A stretch of DNA of 64,000 nucleotides from Salidesulfovibrio onnuriiensis (GTDB lineage Bacteria; Desulfobacterota; Desulfovibrionia; Desulfovibrionales; Desulfovibrionaceae). The translations under genes were made by a program, and so were the position numbers. The stretch spans positions 2,463,001-2,527,000 of the forward strand of contig NZ_CP040751.1 in NCBI RefSeq assembly GCF_008001235.1. The letters are read 5' to 3'. The notes beneath the pieces were generated by a model. The model had not been told where the DNA came from. It made no database searches and saw nothing but the letters and a program-made list of their open reading frames with translations. This document shows, one piece after another, positions 8,275 to 16,776 of this stretch. The first letter of the stretch is position 1. Every line of letters begins with the position of its first letter.

Positions 8275-9390
8275 ATGTCCAAACGAGATTATTATGAAGT
8301 CCTGGGAGTTGCGCGTGAGAGCTCCGAGGATGAAATAAAATCCGCCTACAGAAAGCTTGCCTTCAAGTATCATCCGGACCGTAATCCGGACGATCCCGAG
8401 GCAGAGACCCAGTTCAAAGAGGCGGCCGAAGCCTATGAGGTTTTACGCGACCGTGAGAAGCGGCAGCGTTATGACCAGTTCGGCCATGCCGGAATGAACG
8501 GCAACGGGTTCAACGGCTTTTCCAATGCGGATGACATATTCGGCGCGTTCAGCGATATCTTTTCCGACTTTTTCGGTTTTTCCACGGGAAGAGGCGGCGC
8601 CAACCGGCCTCGGGCCGGTTCCGATCTGAGGTATAACCTGGACATCACTTTCCGTGAGGCTGCCAAGGGAACTGAGGTTGAGATAACCATCCCTGTCGAG
8701 GAAGCCTGTACGGAATGTGAGGGCAGCGGTGCAAAGAAGGGCACCTCTCCCCAGGTATGCCCGCAGTGCGGTGGCACCGGGACCGTGCAGCAGTCCCAGG
8801 GCTTCTTCCGTGTCGCGGTGACATGTCCCCATTGCAGGGGGCGTGGCCAGATCGTTTCCGATCCTTGTCCCGAGTGCATGGGACGCGGCATGGTGATCAA
8901 TGATCGCGACCTCAAGGTGCGCATTCCGGCCGGGGTTGATAACAATTCCCGTTTGCGTCTGCGCGGTGAGGGCGAACCCGGTATCAACGGTGGTCCTCCC
9001 GGTGATCTGTATGTGGTTATTCGGGTCGAGCCTGACAAGACGTTCGAACGCCAGGGACAGAACCTGATCCTGAGCCGGGAAATCGGTTTTGTGGAAGCGG
9101 CTCTTGGCCACCGCATGGAAGTGCCTACCCTGGATGATCCGGTCAGTCTCGATATTCCCAGGGGCACCCAGAGTGGCGAGGTCTTCCGTTTGCGCGGGCT
9201 CGGTCTGCCACACCTGGGCAGCACCCACAAGGGCGATCTGCTGGTGGAGATCCGGGTCAAGACTCCCACGCATCTGAACAAGCGTCAGGAAGAACTGCTG
9301 CGCGAGTTCGCCGCAATCGAGGAAGACAAGCCCCTCAAAAAGGCCAAGGAATTCCTGAAGAAGGCCAAAGACAAGGTCATGGGTGAGTAG
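8275..9390 (+). CDS. dnaJ: DnaJ, Hsp40 co-chaperone
   Basis: Type I Hsp40 that stimulates the DnaK ATPase and hands over unfolded proteins. In 371 residues it shows a J domain (about 1-70) with HPD in [14 protein letters not shown], a Gly/Phe-rich linker (about 75-115), four zinc-binding CxxCxGxG repeats ([32 protein letters not shown]; about 140-210) and the C-terminal substrate-binding domains. dnaK and grpE are not in the window. It starts 3 bp after rpoZ and its end overlaps moaC by 8 bp. Confidence 0.97.
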   Translation: MSKRDYYEVLGVARESSEDEIKSAYRKLAFKYHPDRNPDDPEAETQFKEAAEAYEVLRDREKRQRYDQFGHAGMNGNGFNGFSNADDIFGAFSDIFSDFFGFSTGRGGANRPRAGSDLRYNLDITFREAAKGTEVEITIPVEEACTECEGSGAKKGTSPQVCPQCGGTGTVQQSQGFFRVAVTCPHCRGRGQIVSDPCPECMGRGMVINDRDLKVRIPAGVDNNSRLRLRGEGEPGINGGPPGDLYVVIRVEPDKTFERQGQNLILSREIGFVEAALGHRMEVPTLDDPVSLDIPRGTQSGEVFRLRGLGLPHLGSTHKGDLLVEIRVKTPTHLNKRQEELLREFAAIEEDKPLKKAKEFLKKAKDKVMGE

Positions 9391-9877
9391 CGTGGCTGAC
9401 AATCACGGGTTTTCCCATATGGATTCTGACGGCAATGCCCGCATGGTGGATGTCTCTGCCAAGGACGATACCAAGCGGATGGCCATTGTTAGGGCCGTCG
9501 TCAGGCTTTCTTCGAAAACCCTGTCCATGCTTCTGGAAAATGCGCTCCCCAAGGGGGATGTGCTGACCACTGCCAAGATCGCAGGAATTCAGGCCGCCAA
9601 GCAGACTCATCACCTGATTCCCATGTGTCACCCTTTGTCCATCAACTATGTGGATGTTCGTTTCGAGGTTGATCGCCATGAGTCGGCCATCAACATAGAG
9701 GCCGAGGTTCGCACCACTGGCAAGACCGGTGTGGAAATGGAAGCCCTGATAGCGGCTCAGGTTGCGGCGGCCACGATTTATGACATGTGCAAGGCCGTTC
9801 AGAAGGATATTCTGATCACCGACTGCCGGTTGGTCTACAAGAGCGGTGGTAAGAGCGGCGAATTCAGAAATGATTAG
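9383..9877 (+). CDS. moaC: MoaC, cyclic pyranopterin monophosphate synthase
   Basis: MoaC acts with MoaA to make cyclic pyranopterin monophosphate, the first intermediate of molybdenum cofactor. The 164-residue protein has the family-typical [12 protein letters not shown] near the start, [12 protein letters not shown] around residue 75 and [10 protein letters not shown] in the C-terminal half; this is the full length for the family. The GTG at 9383 overlaps dnaJ by 8 bp; GTG 9392 is an alternative start that loses three residues. No other Moa genes are nearby. A bidirectional terminator follows. Confidence 0.96.
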   Translation: MSSVADNHGFSHMDSDGNARMVDVSAKDDTKRMAIVRAVVRLSSKTLSMLLENALPKGDVLTTAKIAGIQAAKQTHHLIPMCHPLSINYVDVRFEVDRHESAINIEAEVRTTGKTGVEMEALIAAQVAAATIYDMCKAVQKDILITDCRLVYKSGGKSGEFRND

Positions 9878-9900
9878 ACCGCGATTTATAGATTATAAAA

Positions 9901-9930
9901 AAAGCCCGGTTCCTTTGGAGCCGGGCTTTT
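9901..9930. terminator. Bidirectional terminator between moaC and hisF
   Basis: AAAGCCCGG (9901-9909) pairs with CCGGGCTTT (9921-9929), with A-rich and T-rich flanks. The convergent genes moaC and hisF end on either side. Confidence 0.85.
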
Positions 9931-9933
9931 CAT

Positions 9934-10713
9934 TTACCAGATGTTTCTGATGATCACACCCTGTTCGGCCATGTACTTTTTGATGTCCGGTACGGTCCAT
10001 TCCCCGTAGTGGACAATGGAGGCTATGAGGGCTGCCGAAGCCTTGCCCTTGGTCACGGCGTCCACCATGTGGCTGGGGTGCCCAGCTCCGCCGGAGGCGA
10101 TGACAGGAATGCGAACGGATTCGGAAATGAGGCGGGTCAGTTCCAGGTCGTAGCCGTCCTTGGTGCCGTCCGCGTCTATGGAATTGAGACAGATTTCACC
10201 GGCGCCGAGCGCTTCGCCGGTCTTGGCCCATTCCAGGGCGTCCATGCCCATGTGCTTGCGCCCGCCGTGAATGACGATTTCAAAGCCGGAGGGAATGTCG
10301 TCGGATTTTTCCACCCGTTTCACATCCATGCCCAGGACGATGCACTGGGAACCGAAACGGGCCGCACCCTCGCTGATGATGTCTGGATTCTTGACCGCAC
10401 CGGAATTCACCGAGACCTTTTCCGCGCCGGCCAGCAGCACGTCGCGCATGTCCTGCACTGTGTTGATGCCTCCGCCCACGGAAAAGGGGATGAAGATCTG
10501 TGAGGCCACCTTTTCCACCACATCCAGAAAGATGCCTCGGGCTTCGGCCGATGCGGTGATGTCGTAGAAGACGATTTCGTCCGCGCCTTCCTCGTAGTAC
10601 TTCTTGGCGGTTTCCACGGGGTCGCCGATGTCCACGTTCCCCTTGAACTTGACGCCCTTGGTCAGCTTGCCGTTGCGTACATCCAGGCAGGGGATGATTC
10701 GTTTACTCAGCAT
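9934..10713 (-). CDS. hisF: HisF, imidazole glycerol phosphate synthase cyclase subunit
   Basis: HisF uses ammonia from HisH to close the imidazole ring, giving IGP and AICAR in histidine synthesis. The 259-residue protein is a TIM barrel starting [20 protein letters not shown], with the catalytic Asp in this first strand and the second in [19 protein letters not shown]. The phosphate-binding segment [11 protein letters not shown] is present. ATG 10713 is chosen because it gives the family length; the open frame extends 35 codons further into hisH. It overlaps the hisH end by 11 bp. Confidence 0.96.
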   Translation of the reverse strand: MLSKRIIPCLDVRNGKLTKGVKFKGNVDIGDPVETAKKYYEEGADEIVFYDITASAEARGIFLDVVEKVASQIFIPFSVGGGINTVQDMRDVLLAGAEKVSVNSGAVKNPDIISEGAARFGSQCIVLGMDVKRVEKSDDIPSGFEIVIHGGRKHMGMDALEWAKTGEALGAGEICLNSIDADGTKDGYDLELTRLISESVRIPVIASGGAGHPSHMVDAVTKGKASAALIASIVHYGEWTVPDIKKYMAEQGVIIRNIW

Positions 10714-11344
10714 TGCGGGCCTCCTGACAGTAGGTATGGAAATTTTGCAGGAGCTTGAGGCCTGGCCTGCCGCTTTTTTCCGGGTGGAATTGGACGGCCC
10801 AGAGGCCCTCGCGGCCATGAATGGAACAGAAGTCCCGTCCGTAACGGGTGGTGGCTATGACATGCTCATCGCATGGAGCCGGGAAATAGCTGTGGACGAA
10901 ATAGAAGTTCGCCTCAGGTTCTATGCCGGAAAGCAGCACGCATTCCTGCTTGAGCTCCAGAGTGTTCCAACCCATGTGCGGCACGCGGATGGGCGTTCCT
11001 TTGTAATCGATCCAGGAAGGATTGAAGAGTCGACATTCGCCGTGGATGACCCCTAGGGCCTTGGTGTCGTTTTCCTCGCTGTAGTCCAGAAGAATCTGGC
11101 AACCTACGCAGATGCCGAGCAGGGGTTTTTCCTGCCAGATAAGGCTCTTGAGGATTTCGTCCAATCCGCCGGACTGCAGTTCGTCCATGGCCTGTCCGGC
11201 AGCGCCCACTCCGGGGAAGATGATGCCGTCGGCCTTGTCGAGCTTGTCGGGATCGTTGGTTATTTCATTGGGGATGCCGAGATGGTCCAGCGCCCGTTTT
11301 ACGCTGGTCTGGTTCCCGGCATTATATTCAAAAATCGCGAGCAT
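10703..11344 (-). CDS. hisH: HisH, imidazole glycerol phosphate synthase glutaminase subunit
   Basis: HisH releases ammonia from glutamine and channels it to HisF. The 213-residue class I amidotransferase has the nucleophile motif as [15 protein letters not shown] (C near residue 78; the usual form is GxCLGxQ), the oxyanion-strand motif [10 protein letters not shown] near 45, and the His/Glu of the triad in [11 protein letters not shown] near 190. A clear AAGGAGG precedes ATG 11344. It is paired with hisF by overlap; no other his genes are in the window. Confidence 0.95.
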   Translation of the reverse strand: MLAIFEYNAGNQTSVKRALDHLGIPNEITNDPDKLDKADGIIFPGVGAAGQAMDELQSGGLDEILKSLIWQEKPLLGICVGCQILLDYSEENDTKALGVIHGECRLFNPSWIDYKGTPIRVPHMGWNTLELKQECVLLSGIEPEANFYFVHSYFPAPCDEHVIATTRYGRDFCSIHGREGLWAVQFHPEKSGRPGLKLLQNFHTYCQEARNAE

Positions 11345-11465
11345 ATGTGGCCCTCCTTGAGATCGCGTTACCTTAGCGACTAGTAAAAAAACGGACGGAA
11401 AACAAGGGCGTTCGATGAAAAAAATAAAGAGGGGATTTATTTGGAGAATAGGCTATGGTACCAAG

Positions 11466-12254
11466 TTATGCCTTGGGCAGGATGCGCAGCAACAGATCAC
11501 CCCTTATGGGGCCGAGCCTTCTTCCCAGGCCTTTGAGACGAATGGGGCGGCCGATGACGAAGTCCGGAGGAAGGGTGACTTCGATTGTTTTGGGACCTTT
11601 TGCGAATTTCTGTTCGACCCGGATGCGGATCTTGCGCCCGGGCATGAGCAGGTGCACCGGGAAATAGACGGTTTCCTCATGGTCCATGGTTTTTCTGAGC
11701 CATGATTTGATTCCTCCGCCGATTCCCTTGGAAAGGTCGAGGTGGAGCTTCTTGTCTCCCCATTGCAGGGAAAGCTTGCGCCTTTTGAGTTCCACCGGGC
11801 CCTTGTAATTGGGGTTCTTTTTGCGGATCTGGCTGTAGATGTCCTCAAAGACCTTGCGGGCAAACGGGTCGTTGAGCAAATCCTGCAGCACTTCCTCTTC
11901 CTTGTAGTAGAAGTGCTGGGTCCGCGACCGTGTGGATTCCTTGAACCTCTTGTGGGATTCCCTTTTGGCCCGTTGCTGCTGTTGAGCGTATTCACGGGCA
12001 CCCTCTTTGGGCTTTGTCTTGGGTTTTTCCCGGCGCGGCGGAGGTTGGAATTTCGGTTCCTGTTCGGCCTTGTCCAGCGCGTCCTTGATGATGACGTAGG
12101 CTTCGTTTATCTCGCGGAATTTATTGGCGGCGTCAGGGCTGGTGTTCAGGTCCGGATGATATTTGAAGGCCAGTTTTCTGTAGGAGGATTTCACCTCTTC
12201 CAGGCCGGCCCCTTTATCGAGTTGGAGTATGCGGTAGCATTCCTGAACATTCAT
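11466..12254 (-). CDS. J-domain protein with a single short C-terminal domain
   Basis: A 262-residue DnaJ-like protein. The J domain (about 1-65) has an intact HPD in KYHPDLNTSPDAANKF. A basic, Pro/Gln/Lys-rich linker follows (about 65-115). The C-terminal part (about 185-260) resembles one DnaJ C-terminal beta domain (YFPVHLLMPGRKIRIRVEQ and PIRLKGLGRRLGPIRGDLLL). There is no zinc finger and no second substrate domain, so it is neither DnaJ nor classical CbpA. It follows the ykgJ-like gene by 11 bp. Probably a specialised DnaK partner; the client is unknown. Confidence 0.85.
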   Translation of the reverse strand: MNVQECYRILQLDKGAGLEEVKSSYRKLAFKYHPDLNTSPDAANKFREINEAYVIIKDALDKAEQEPKFQPPPRREKPKTKPKEGAREYAQQQQRAKRESHKRFKESTRSRTQHFYYKEEEVLQDLLNDPFARKVFEDIYSQIRKKNPNYKGPVELKRRKLSLQWGDKKLHLDLSKGIGGGIKSWLRKTMDHEETVYFPVHLLMPGRKIRIRVEQKFAKGPKTIEVTLPPDFVIGRPIRLKGLGRRLGPIRGDLLLRILPKA

Positions 12255-12265
12255 CGTGCGTGGTC

Positions 12266-12706
12266 TCAGTCTTCGTCGGTTATGAGCGCATTGGGATCAG
12301 TGGCCGGATCATAGCGCAAAAGGTTCTCGTCGCGCAAATACTGCCTGCCCTGGCGCACGAATTCCGCGTGTCCGGCTTCGGGGTTCACTCCCGGGCAGTA
12401 TTCCTGGATCATTTCCCAGCTCATGGAATCGATGAGGTTGCCCCGGAAAAAAGGCCATGCGCGGCAGATGTCCGGTCTGCCAGGGTGCACGCCGCATCCG
12501 TCCTTGAAAAAGACGCAGTAGCCGTCGTCACCGGTGCCCAGGCTGATCTTGCCGTTGCGCTCCTCGGAGTATTTTTCAAGGAGTTCCTCGACGGATATCC
12601 CCAGGTGTAGGGCCAGGCGCTGCCTGTCCTTTTCCGACATGATGATTCCGCCCTCGCCATGACAGCAGTGGCCGCACATGCGGCATTCAAAGGCTTTGAG
12701 CGTCAT
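12266..12706 (-). CDS. YkgJ-family cysteine-cluster protein
   Basis: A 146-residue protein of the YkgJ/Fli-B-like cysteine-cluster family, thought to bind zinc or an iron-sulfur cluster. It has CRMCGHCCHGEGG near the N-terminus and further cysteines in DGCGVHPGRPDICRAWPF (about 85-100) and EYCPG. ATG 12706 is preferred because it overlaps the stop of the upstream CoA-binding gene as ATGA. An in-frame extension upstream exists but would run through that gene. The biochemical role is unknown. Confidence 0.87.
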   Translation of the reverse strand: MTLKAFECRMCGHCCHGEGGIIMSEKDRQRLALHLGISVEELLEKYSEERNGKISLGTGDDGYCVFFKDGCGVHPGRPDICRAWPFFRGNLIDSMSWEMIQEYCPGVNPEAGHAEFVRQGRQYLRDENLLRYDPATDPNALITDED

Positions 12707-13122
12707 CGTCCGATTCCCAGCCTGCTGACGTCCACCATGAGACAACGGTCCTCGATGACCAGGATGTCATGGTCTTTCAGGATTTCGCAGGCTTCGTCGC
12801 TCATGATGCCGGACTGCATCCAGAATGCCTTGGGAAGCGGGGACATTTCCAGCACTTCACGGGCATGGTCCGGACACCATTGGGCGGCGCGGAAAAGGTC
12901 CACGCAATCCACGGGAACGGGGATGTCCTTGACGCTTGCGTATGTCTTCAAGCCCCAGACGTCCGTGCGCTTCGGGTGAACCGGGATGACGTCGAATCCA
13001 CGCTCGATGAGGGCCCGTCCAACACCGTCCACGGGGCGGCCGGGCTTGTCCGATGCGCCGACAATGGCTATGGTCCTGAACGATTTGATCAGGGTATCCA
13101 GTTCATATTCATTCACTATCAT
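12703..13122 (-). CDS. CoA-binding domain protein (YccU type)
   Basis: A 139-residue Rossmann-fold protein of the CoA-binding/YccU family. The nucleotide-binding loop IAIVGASDKPGRPVDGVG lies at about residues 17-34, followed by VIPVHPKRTDVWGLKTYASV and the C-terminal VIEDRCLMVDVSR, all family hallmarks. Related domains in acyl-CoA synthetases bind CoA, but stand-alone proteins have no settled function. It is the first gene of a minus-strand set with the YkgJ and J-domain genes. Confidence 0.9.
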   Translation of the reverse strand: MIVNEYELDTLIKSFRTIAIVGASDKPGRPVDGVGRALIERGFDVIPVHPKRTDVWGLKTYASVKDIPVPVDCVDLFRAAQWCPDHAREVLEMSPLPKAFWMQSGIMSDEACEILKDHDILVIEDRCLMVDVSRLGIGR

Positions 13123-13202
13123 GATTGCCTTCCTAAAGTTTCTGGGGAAGGTGTACAGGAAATAAAAACCGTTGCCTAGTGCCGACGGACAAGGAGTTTC
13201 GA

Positions 13203-14426
13203 ATGTTTGAGTCCCTTGCGCAGATTCCCGTGGAGGAGTTGCAGCGCCGTCATGATGCCTGCCGCAAACATCTTGAATCCGTGGCCCCCGGAGCGGGCGG
13301 GCTGCTCATCTTTTCCCGGCTGAATATCTATTACATGACCGGCACCATGGGGCAGGGCGTGCTCTGGCTGCCCATGCAGGGGAAGCCGGTGCTTATGATC
13401 CGCAAGGGAATCGAGCGCGCCCGCCTGGAATCCGGGCTCGGGAACATTGTTCCCTTCAAGTCCTATTCGGACATGCCGGGTATCGCAGCCGAGGTGGGGT
13501 GCCCGTTCCCGAAGAGAATAGCGGCCATCATGAGCGGGCTGACCTGGAACCTGGGCATGCTGCTCCAGGCCAAACTCGGGGATTATGAATTCGTGGCCGG
13601 TGACCATGCCCTGACCCTGACCCGGGCGGTCAAATCCGAGTGGGAGCTCAGAACCATGCGTCTGTGCGGTGAACGCCATCATTGCAGCCTGTTCGAACTG
13701 ATTCCCCGCCGTATCAGACCCGGTATGACCGAGCGCGAGATCTCCCATGTCTGCTGGCAGGTGTTTTTCGAAAACGGGCATCAGGGGCTGTTGCGTATGC
13801 AGGCCCATGGCGAAGAGGCTTTCCTGGGCCATGTCTCGGCCGGGGATTCCGGCAACTACCCCAGCAGTTTCAACGGACCGCTTGGCGTGCGTGGCGAACA
13901 CCCGGCCATCCCGCTCATGGGCTATGCAGGCAAGGCCTGGAACGCGGGCGAGCCCCTGGCGTTGGATATCGGGTTCGTGGTCGATGGTTACCAGACCGAC
14001 AAGACCCAGGTCTATTGGGCTGGAGCCGAGTCTTCCATTCCAGATAACGTACGCAGGGCCCATGGTTTCTGCATCGAGATCCAGAATAGTGTCGCGGCCA
14101 TGGCCAAGCCCGGGGTTACGCCCGAGGAACTGTATCTTTTCAGCCAGAGCGAGGCGGAAAAGCATGGGTTTGCGGAAGGCTTTATGGGGCTTGGCGACAA
14201 CAAGGTGCCGTTTCTGGGACATGGAATCGGACTGAACATTGACGAGTATCCGGCCATAGCGCGTAAGTTCACCCAGCCGCTGGAGGCGGGCATGGCTCTG
14301 GCCCTGGAACCCAAGGTGGGCATTGAGGGCGTCGGCATGGTCGGTGTGGAAAATACCTTCGAGGTCACGGATTCGGGGGCGAAGAGCATAACAGGGGACG
14401 ATTTTTCGATCGTCTGTGTGGAATAA
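13203..14426 (+). CDS. M24-family Xaa-Pro aminopeptidase-like enzyme
   Basis: A pita-bread-fold metallopeptidase (407 residues) of the Xaa-Pro dipeptidase/aminopeptidase group. It has an N-terminal creatinase-like domain (about 1-150) and a catalytic domain with the expected metal ligands: two Asp in ALDIGFVVDGYQTDKTQ, His in FLGHGIGLNIDEYP, and Glu in ALALEPKVG and GVENTFEV. The activity is expected to be intact. ATG 13203 is chosen because AAGGAG lies 6 nt before it; a GTG 24 bp upstream lacks a site. It is monocistronic between a divergent gene and a terminator. Confidence 0.92.
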   Translation: MFESLAQIPVEELQRRHDACRKHLESVAPGAGGLLIFSRLNIYYMTGTMGQGVLWLPMQGKPVLMIRKGIERARLESGLGNIVPFKSYSDMPGIAAEVGCPFPKRIAAIMSGLTWNLGMLLQAKLGDYEFVAGDHALTLTRAVKSEWELRTMRLCGERHHCSLFELIPRRIRPGMTEREISHVCWQVFFENGHQGLLRMQAHGEEAFLGHVSAGDSGNYPSSFNGPLGVRGEHPAIPLMGYAGKAWNAGEPLALDIGFVVDGYQTDKTQVYWAGAESSIPDNVRRAHGFCIEIQNSVAAMAKPGVTPEELYLFSQSEAEKHGFAEGFMGLGDNKVPFLGHGIGLNIDEYPAIARKFTQPLEAGMALALEPKVGIEGVGMVGVENTFEVTDSGAKSITGDDFSIVCVE

Positions 14427-14431
14427 AAAAA

Positions 14432-14460
14432 GGGCTCCCGGTTGGGAGCCCTTCCTTTTT
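14432..14460. terminator. Bidirectional terminator between the M24 peptidase and flotillin genes
   Basis: GGGCTCCC (14432-14439) pairs with GGGAGCCC (14444-14451) around GGTT. An A run precedes and a T-rich run follows, and the two convergent genes end on either side. Confidence 0.85.
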
Positions 14461-16033
14461 ACTTTTTTACTTTGTCAGTCAGGTCGATGGGGGGCTGTGG
14501 TTTTGCCTGTTCTTCGGTCATCTTGCCGAGGAACTCGGGCAACTCCAGGCCAGCCATTTTGGTCAGTTCCTGCAGCGGGGGCAGGCTTTTGACCATGTTG
14601 GACATGAAGTTGGCGGTGGAGGAACTGTCGCCGTTGCCGCCGTCCCAAACCGTGATCTTGTCGATCTTGAGATTCTTGATGGCGCTGACCTGGGTCTCGA
14701 CGATGTTCTCGATCTTTTCCAGGAGCAGCAGGGTGGCTGCCGCCTTGGCGTCGCCGCCGCTGCTTTCCACCAGGGCGCGGTAACCTTCGGCCTTGCCCTC
14801 CAGGATCTGCTTGATACCCTTTGCCTCCGCCTCATAGCGCATGAGGGTGGCATCGGCCTTACCCTTGGCCTCGCGGCGGATACGCTCGGCTTCGGCCTCG
14901 GCTGCGATTTCGACCTTTGTCTTTTCCACTTCCTGGCGGGCCACTTCCTCGGCCCTCAGACGTTCGGCTTCGGCCTTGTACTGGGCCTTCTGGATTTCGG
15001 CCTCGGCTTCGCGTTTGGCTACTTCACCCTGACGCTTGGCTTCAGCCTGTTTGACTGCAAGCAGAGCTTCGGCTTCGGCAATGGATGCCTTGGATTTGTT
15101 TTCCCCGGATACGGCCTGGGCTTCCTGTTCCTGCACGTAGATACGCTGATCCGCCTCGGCGTGCTTTTTACCCTTGGCTGCTTCGGCCAAGTTCTCGGCC
15201 ACCTTGATGGACATTTCCCGGTTGGCTTCGGCCTCACCGATGGATGCGGAGGATTCCTGCTGTTGCACGAAGATACGCTTGTCCGCTTCGGCCTGCTTCT
15301 GGCCTTTTTCGGACTGGGCCAGGTGTTCGGCCACGCGGATCTGCTTTTCCTTGGTGGCTTCGGCTTCACCGATGGCCCCCACCTTCTCCTGCTCGGCCAC
15401 GTCGACCTTGGCCTGGTTGATGGCCTCGGCCGCTGCTTTTTTCCCGATGCTGTCGATGTATCCGGATTCGTCGGTGATATCAGTGATGTTAACGTTGATC
15501 AGGTACAGGCCGATTTTGTTCAATTCCGGCGACACGTTGTGGCGGACGGATTCCAGGAAGCTTTCGCGGTCCTGGTTGATCTGTTCGATGGTCAGGGAGG
15601 CGACGGTGAGGCGAAGCTGACCGAAGATGATTTCCTTGGCCATTTCCTCGATTTCCGCCTGACCCAGGTTCAGAAGTCTTTCCGCGGCGTTGTTCATGAT
15701 GGCCGGGTCGGTGCTGATGCCCACGGTGAACGTGCTGGGCACGTTGATGCGGATGTTTTGTAGCGACAGGGCCTTTTGCAGCGGGATGCTGATGGTCATG
15801 GGGGTCAGGCTCTGGTAGGCGAAGTCCTGGATCAGCGGCCAGATGATGGTGCCGCCGCCGTGGATGCAGCGCGCGGACTGCCCTTTGCCCACCTTACCGT
15901 AGACGACCAGGATCATGTCCGAAGGGCAGCGCTTGTAGCGGGTGGCAAGGAACCCCAGAGTGGCGATCACCAGAATGATGAACGCGACGATGGGCACGGC
16001 CCAGACTCCGATGGAGCTCAACTCATAATACAT
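14459..16033 (-). CDS. Flotillin / YqiK-like SPFH membrane protein
   Basis: A 524-residue flotillin-type scaffold protein of membrane microdomains. It has an N-terminal membrane span (VWAVPIVAFIILVIATLGFL), an SPFH/band-7 domain (about 40-210), and a very long Glu/Ala/Lys-rich coiled coil (about 215-430) made of loosely repeated AEA/EAEAER units. A Gly/Ser-poor tail ends the protein. It lies 13 bp downstream of a YqiJ-like gene on the same strand, the pairing known from E. coli yqiJ-yqiK. The physiological role in this organism is unknown. Confidence 0.92.
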   Translation of the reverse strand: MYYELSSIGVWAVPIVAFIILVIATLGFLATRYKRCPSDMILVVYGKVGKGQSARCIHGGGTIIWPLIQDFAYQSLTPMTISIPLQKALSLQNIRINVPSTFTVGISTDPAIMNNAAERLLNLGQAEIEEMAKEIIFGQLRLTVASLTIEQINQDRESFLESVRHNVSPELNKIGLYLINVNITDITDESGYIDSIGKKAAAEAINQAKVDVAEQEKVGAIGEAEATKEKQIRVAEHLAQSEKGQKQAEADKRIFVQQQESSASIGEAEANREMSIKVAENLAEAAKGKKHAEADQRIYVQEQEAQAVSGENKSKASIAEAEALLAVKQAEAKRQGEVAKREAEAEIQKAQYKAEAERLRAEEVARQEVEKTKVEIAAEAEAERIRREAKGKADATLMRYEAEAKGIKQILEGKAEGYRALVESSGGDAKAAATLLLLEKIENIVETQVSAIKNLKIDKITVWDGGNGDSSSTANFMSNMVKSLPPLQELTKMAGLELPEFLGKMTEEQAKPQPPIDLTDKVKK

Positions 16034-16046
16034 GCAATCCTCTCAG

Positions 16047-16634
16047 TTATTGAATTGGTTTTACTATCAGGATGTTGCCACTAATCCGAACAACCTGGAT
16101 CCGTGTTCCTGTTTTGATCTCTTCATTGGTTTCCGAGGCCGCACTGAATTCGCGCAGCCGGTTGTCCACCTGAACGGTCACCTGTCCGGTATCGTTTGGC
16201 GGGATGGTCAGGTAGACCTGCCCCTCACAGCCGAGCGTGGTTGATATCTCAAGGGTCCCGCTGCTCTGAAGCCCGGCGATCAGCTTGAATATCTTGGCGA
16301 TGACCCAGAAGCTGACAAAGCCAGCGACGGTTCCGCCAATAAGCGAATAGGCTGCTCCGACCTGGCTTTGCCGGTACAGGGCGTACCCCACAAGGCCGAA
16401 CATCATGAGGAAGGATGTCAGTCCATGCAGGGAGATGAACCTGAGGCTGGCGTCCGGGTCGAAGCCGTCACCGCCGTCTCCGGATTCAAAATCGGCGTCC
16501 AACATGTCGTCGCCGGCAAAGTCCACCCCCATGAACAGCATCAGGAACCTGATGAGGATGGGGATTCCGCCCACCAGGGCGCAGATGAGGAAAAAGATAT
16601 CAAGGCCGTTCAGCCCTGCAATCCAGTCACCCAT
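16047..16634 (-). CDS. YqiJ/NfeD-like membrane protein with OB-fold tail
   Basis: A 195-residue protein with an N-terminal membrane span, an acidic Asp/Gly-rich stretch (GDGGDGFDPDAS), two further spans (about 75-130) and a C-terminal beta domain like the NfeD/YqiJ OB fold (about 135-195). Such proteins are usually encoded next to flotillins and may anchor them. ATG 16634 has a clear AAGGAGGA; the open frame begins 16 codons earlier without a site. It leads a two-gene operon with the flotillin gene. Confidence 0.82.
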   Translation of the reverse strand: MGDWIAGLNGLDIFFLICALVGGIPILIRFLMLFMGVDFAGDDMLDADFESGDGGDGFDPDASLRFISLHGLTSFLMMFGLVGYALYRQSQVGAAYSLIGGTVAGFVSFWVIAKIFKLIAGLQSSGTLEISTTLGCEGQVYLTIPPNDTGQVTVQVDNRLREFSAASETNEEIKTGTRIQVVRISGNILIVKPIQ

Positions 16635-16720
16635 AATTCCTCCTTGGCTTGGGGAGTATGAATAAGTCATATATATACGCATTGCAATAAAGAATGCTGC
16701 GTAGGTGCGGTGAATTACAA

Positions 16721-16751
16721 AAGAAAACCGGGCCCGACAAAATGGGCCCGG
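16721..16751 (-). terminator. Terminator after the iron alcohol dehydrogenase gene
   Basis: CCGGGCCC (16728-16735) pairs with GGGCCCGG (16744-16751). On the minus strand the stem is followed by a T-rich run (complement of 16721-16727). Confidence 0.8.
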
Positions 16752-16776
16752 CCGTTGTCTGCAATGCGTACAAGCC

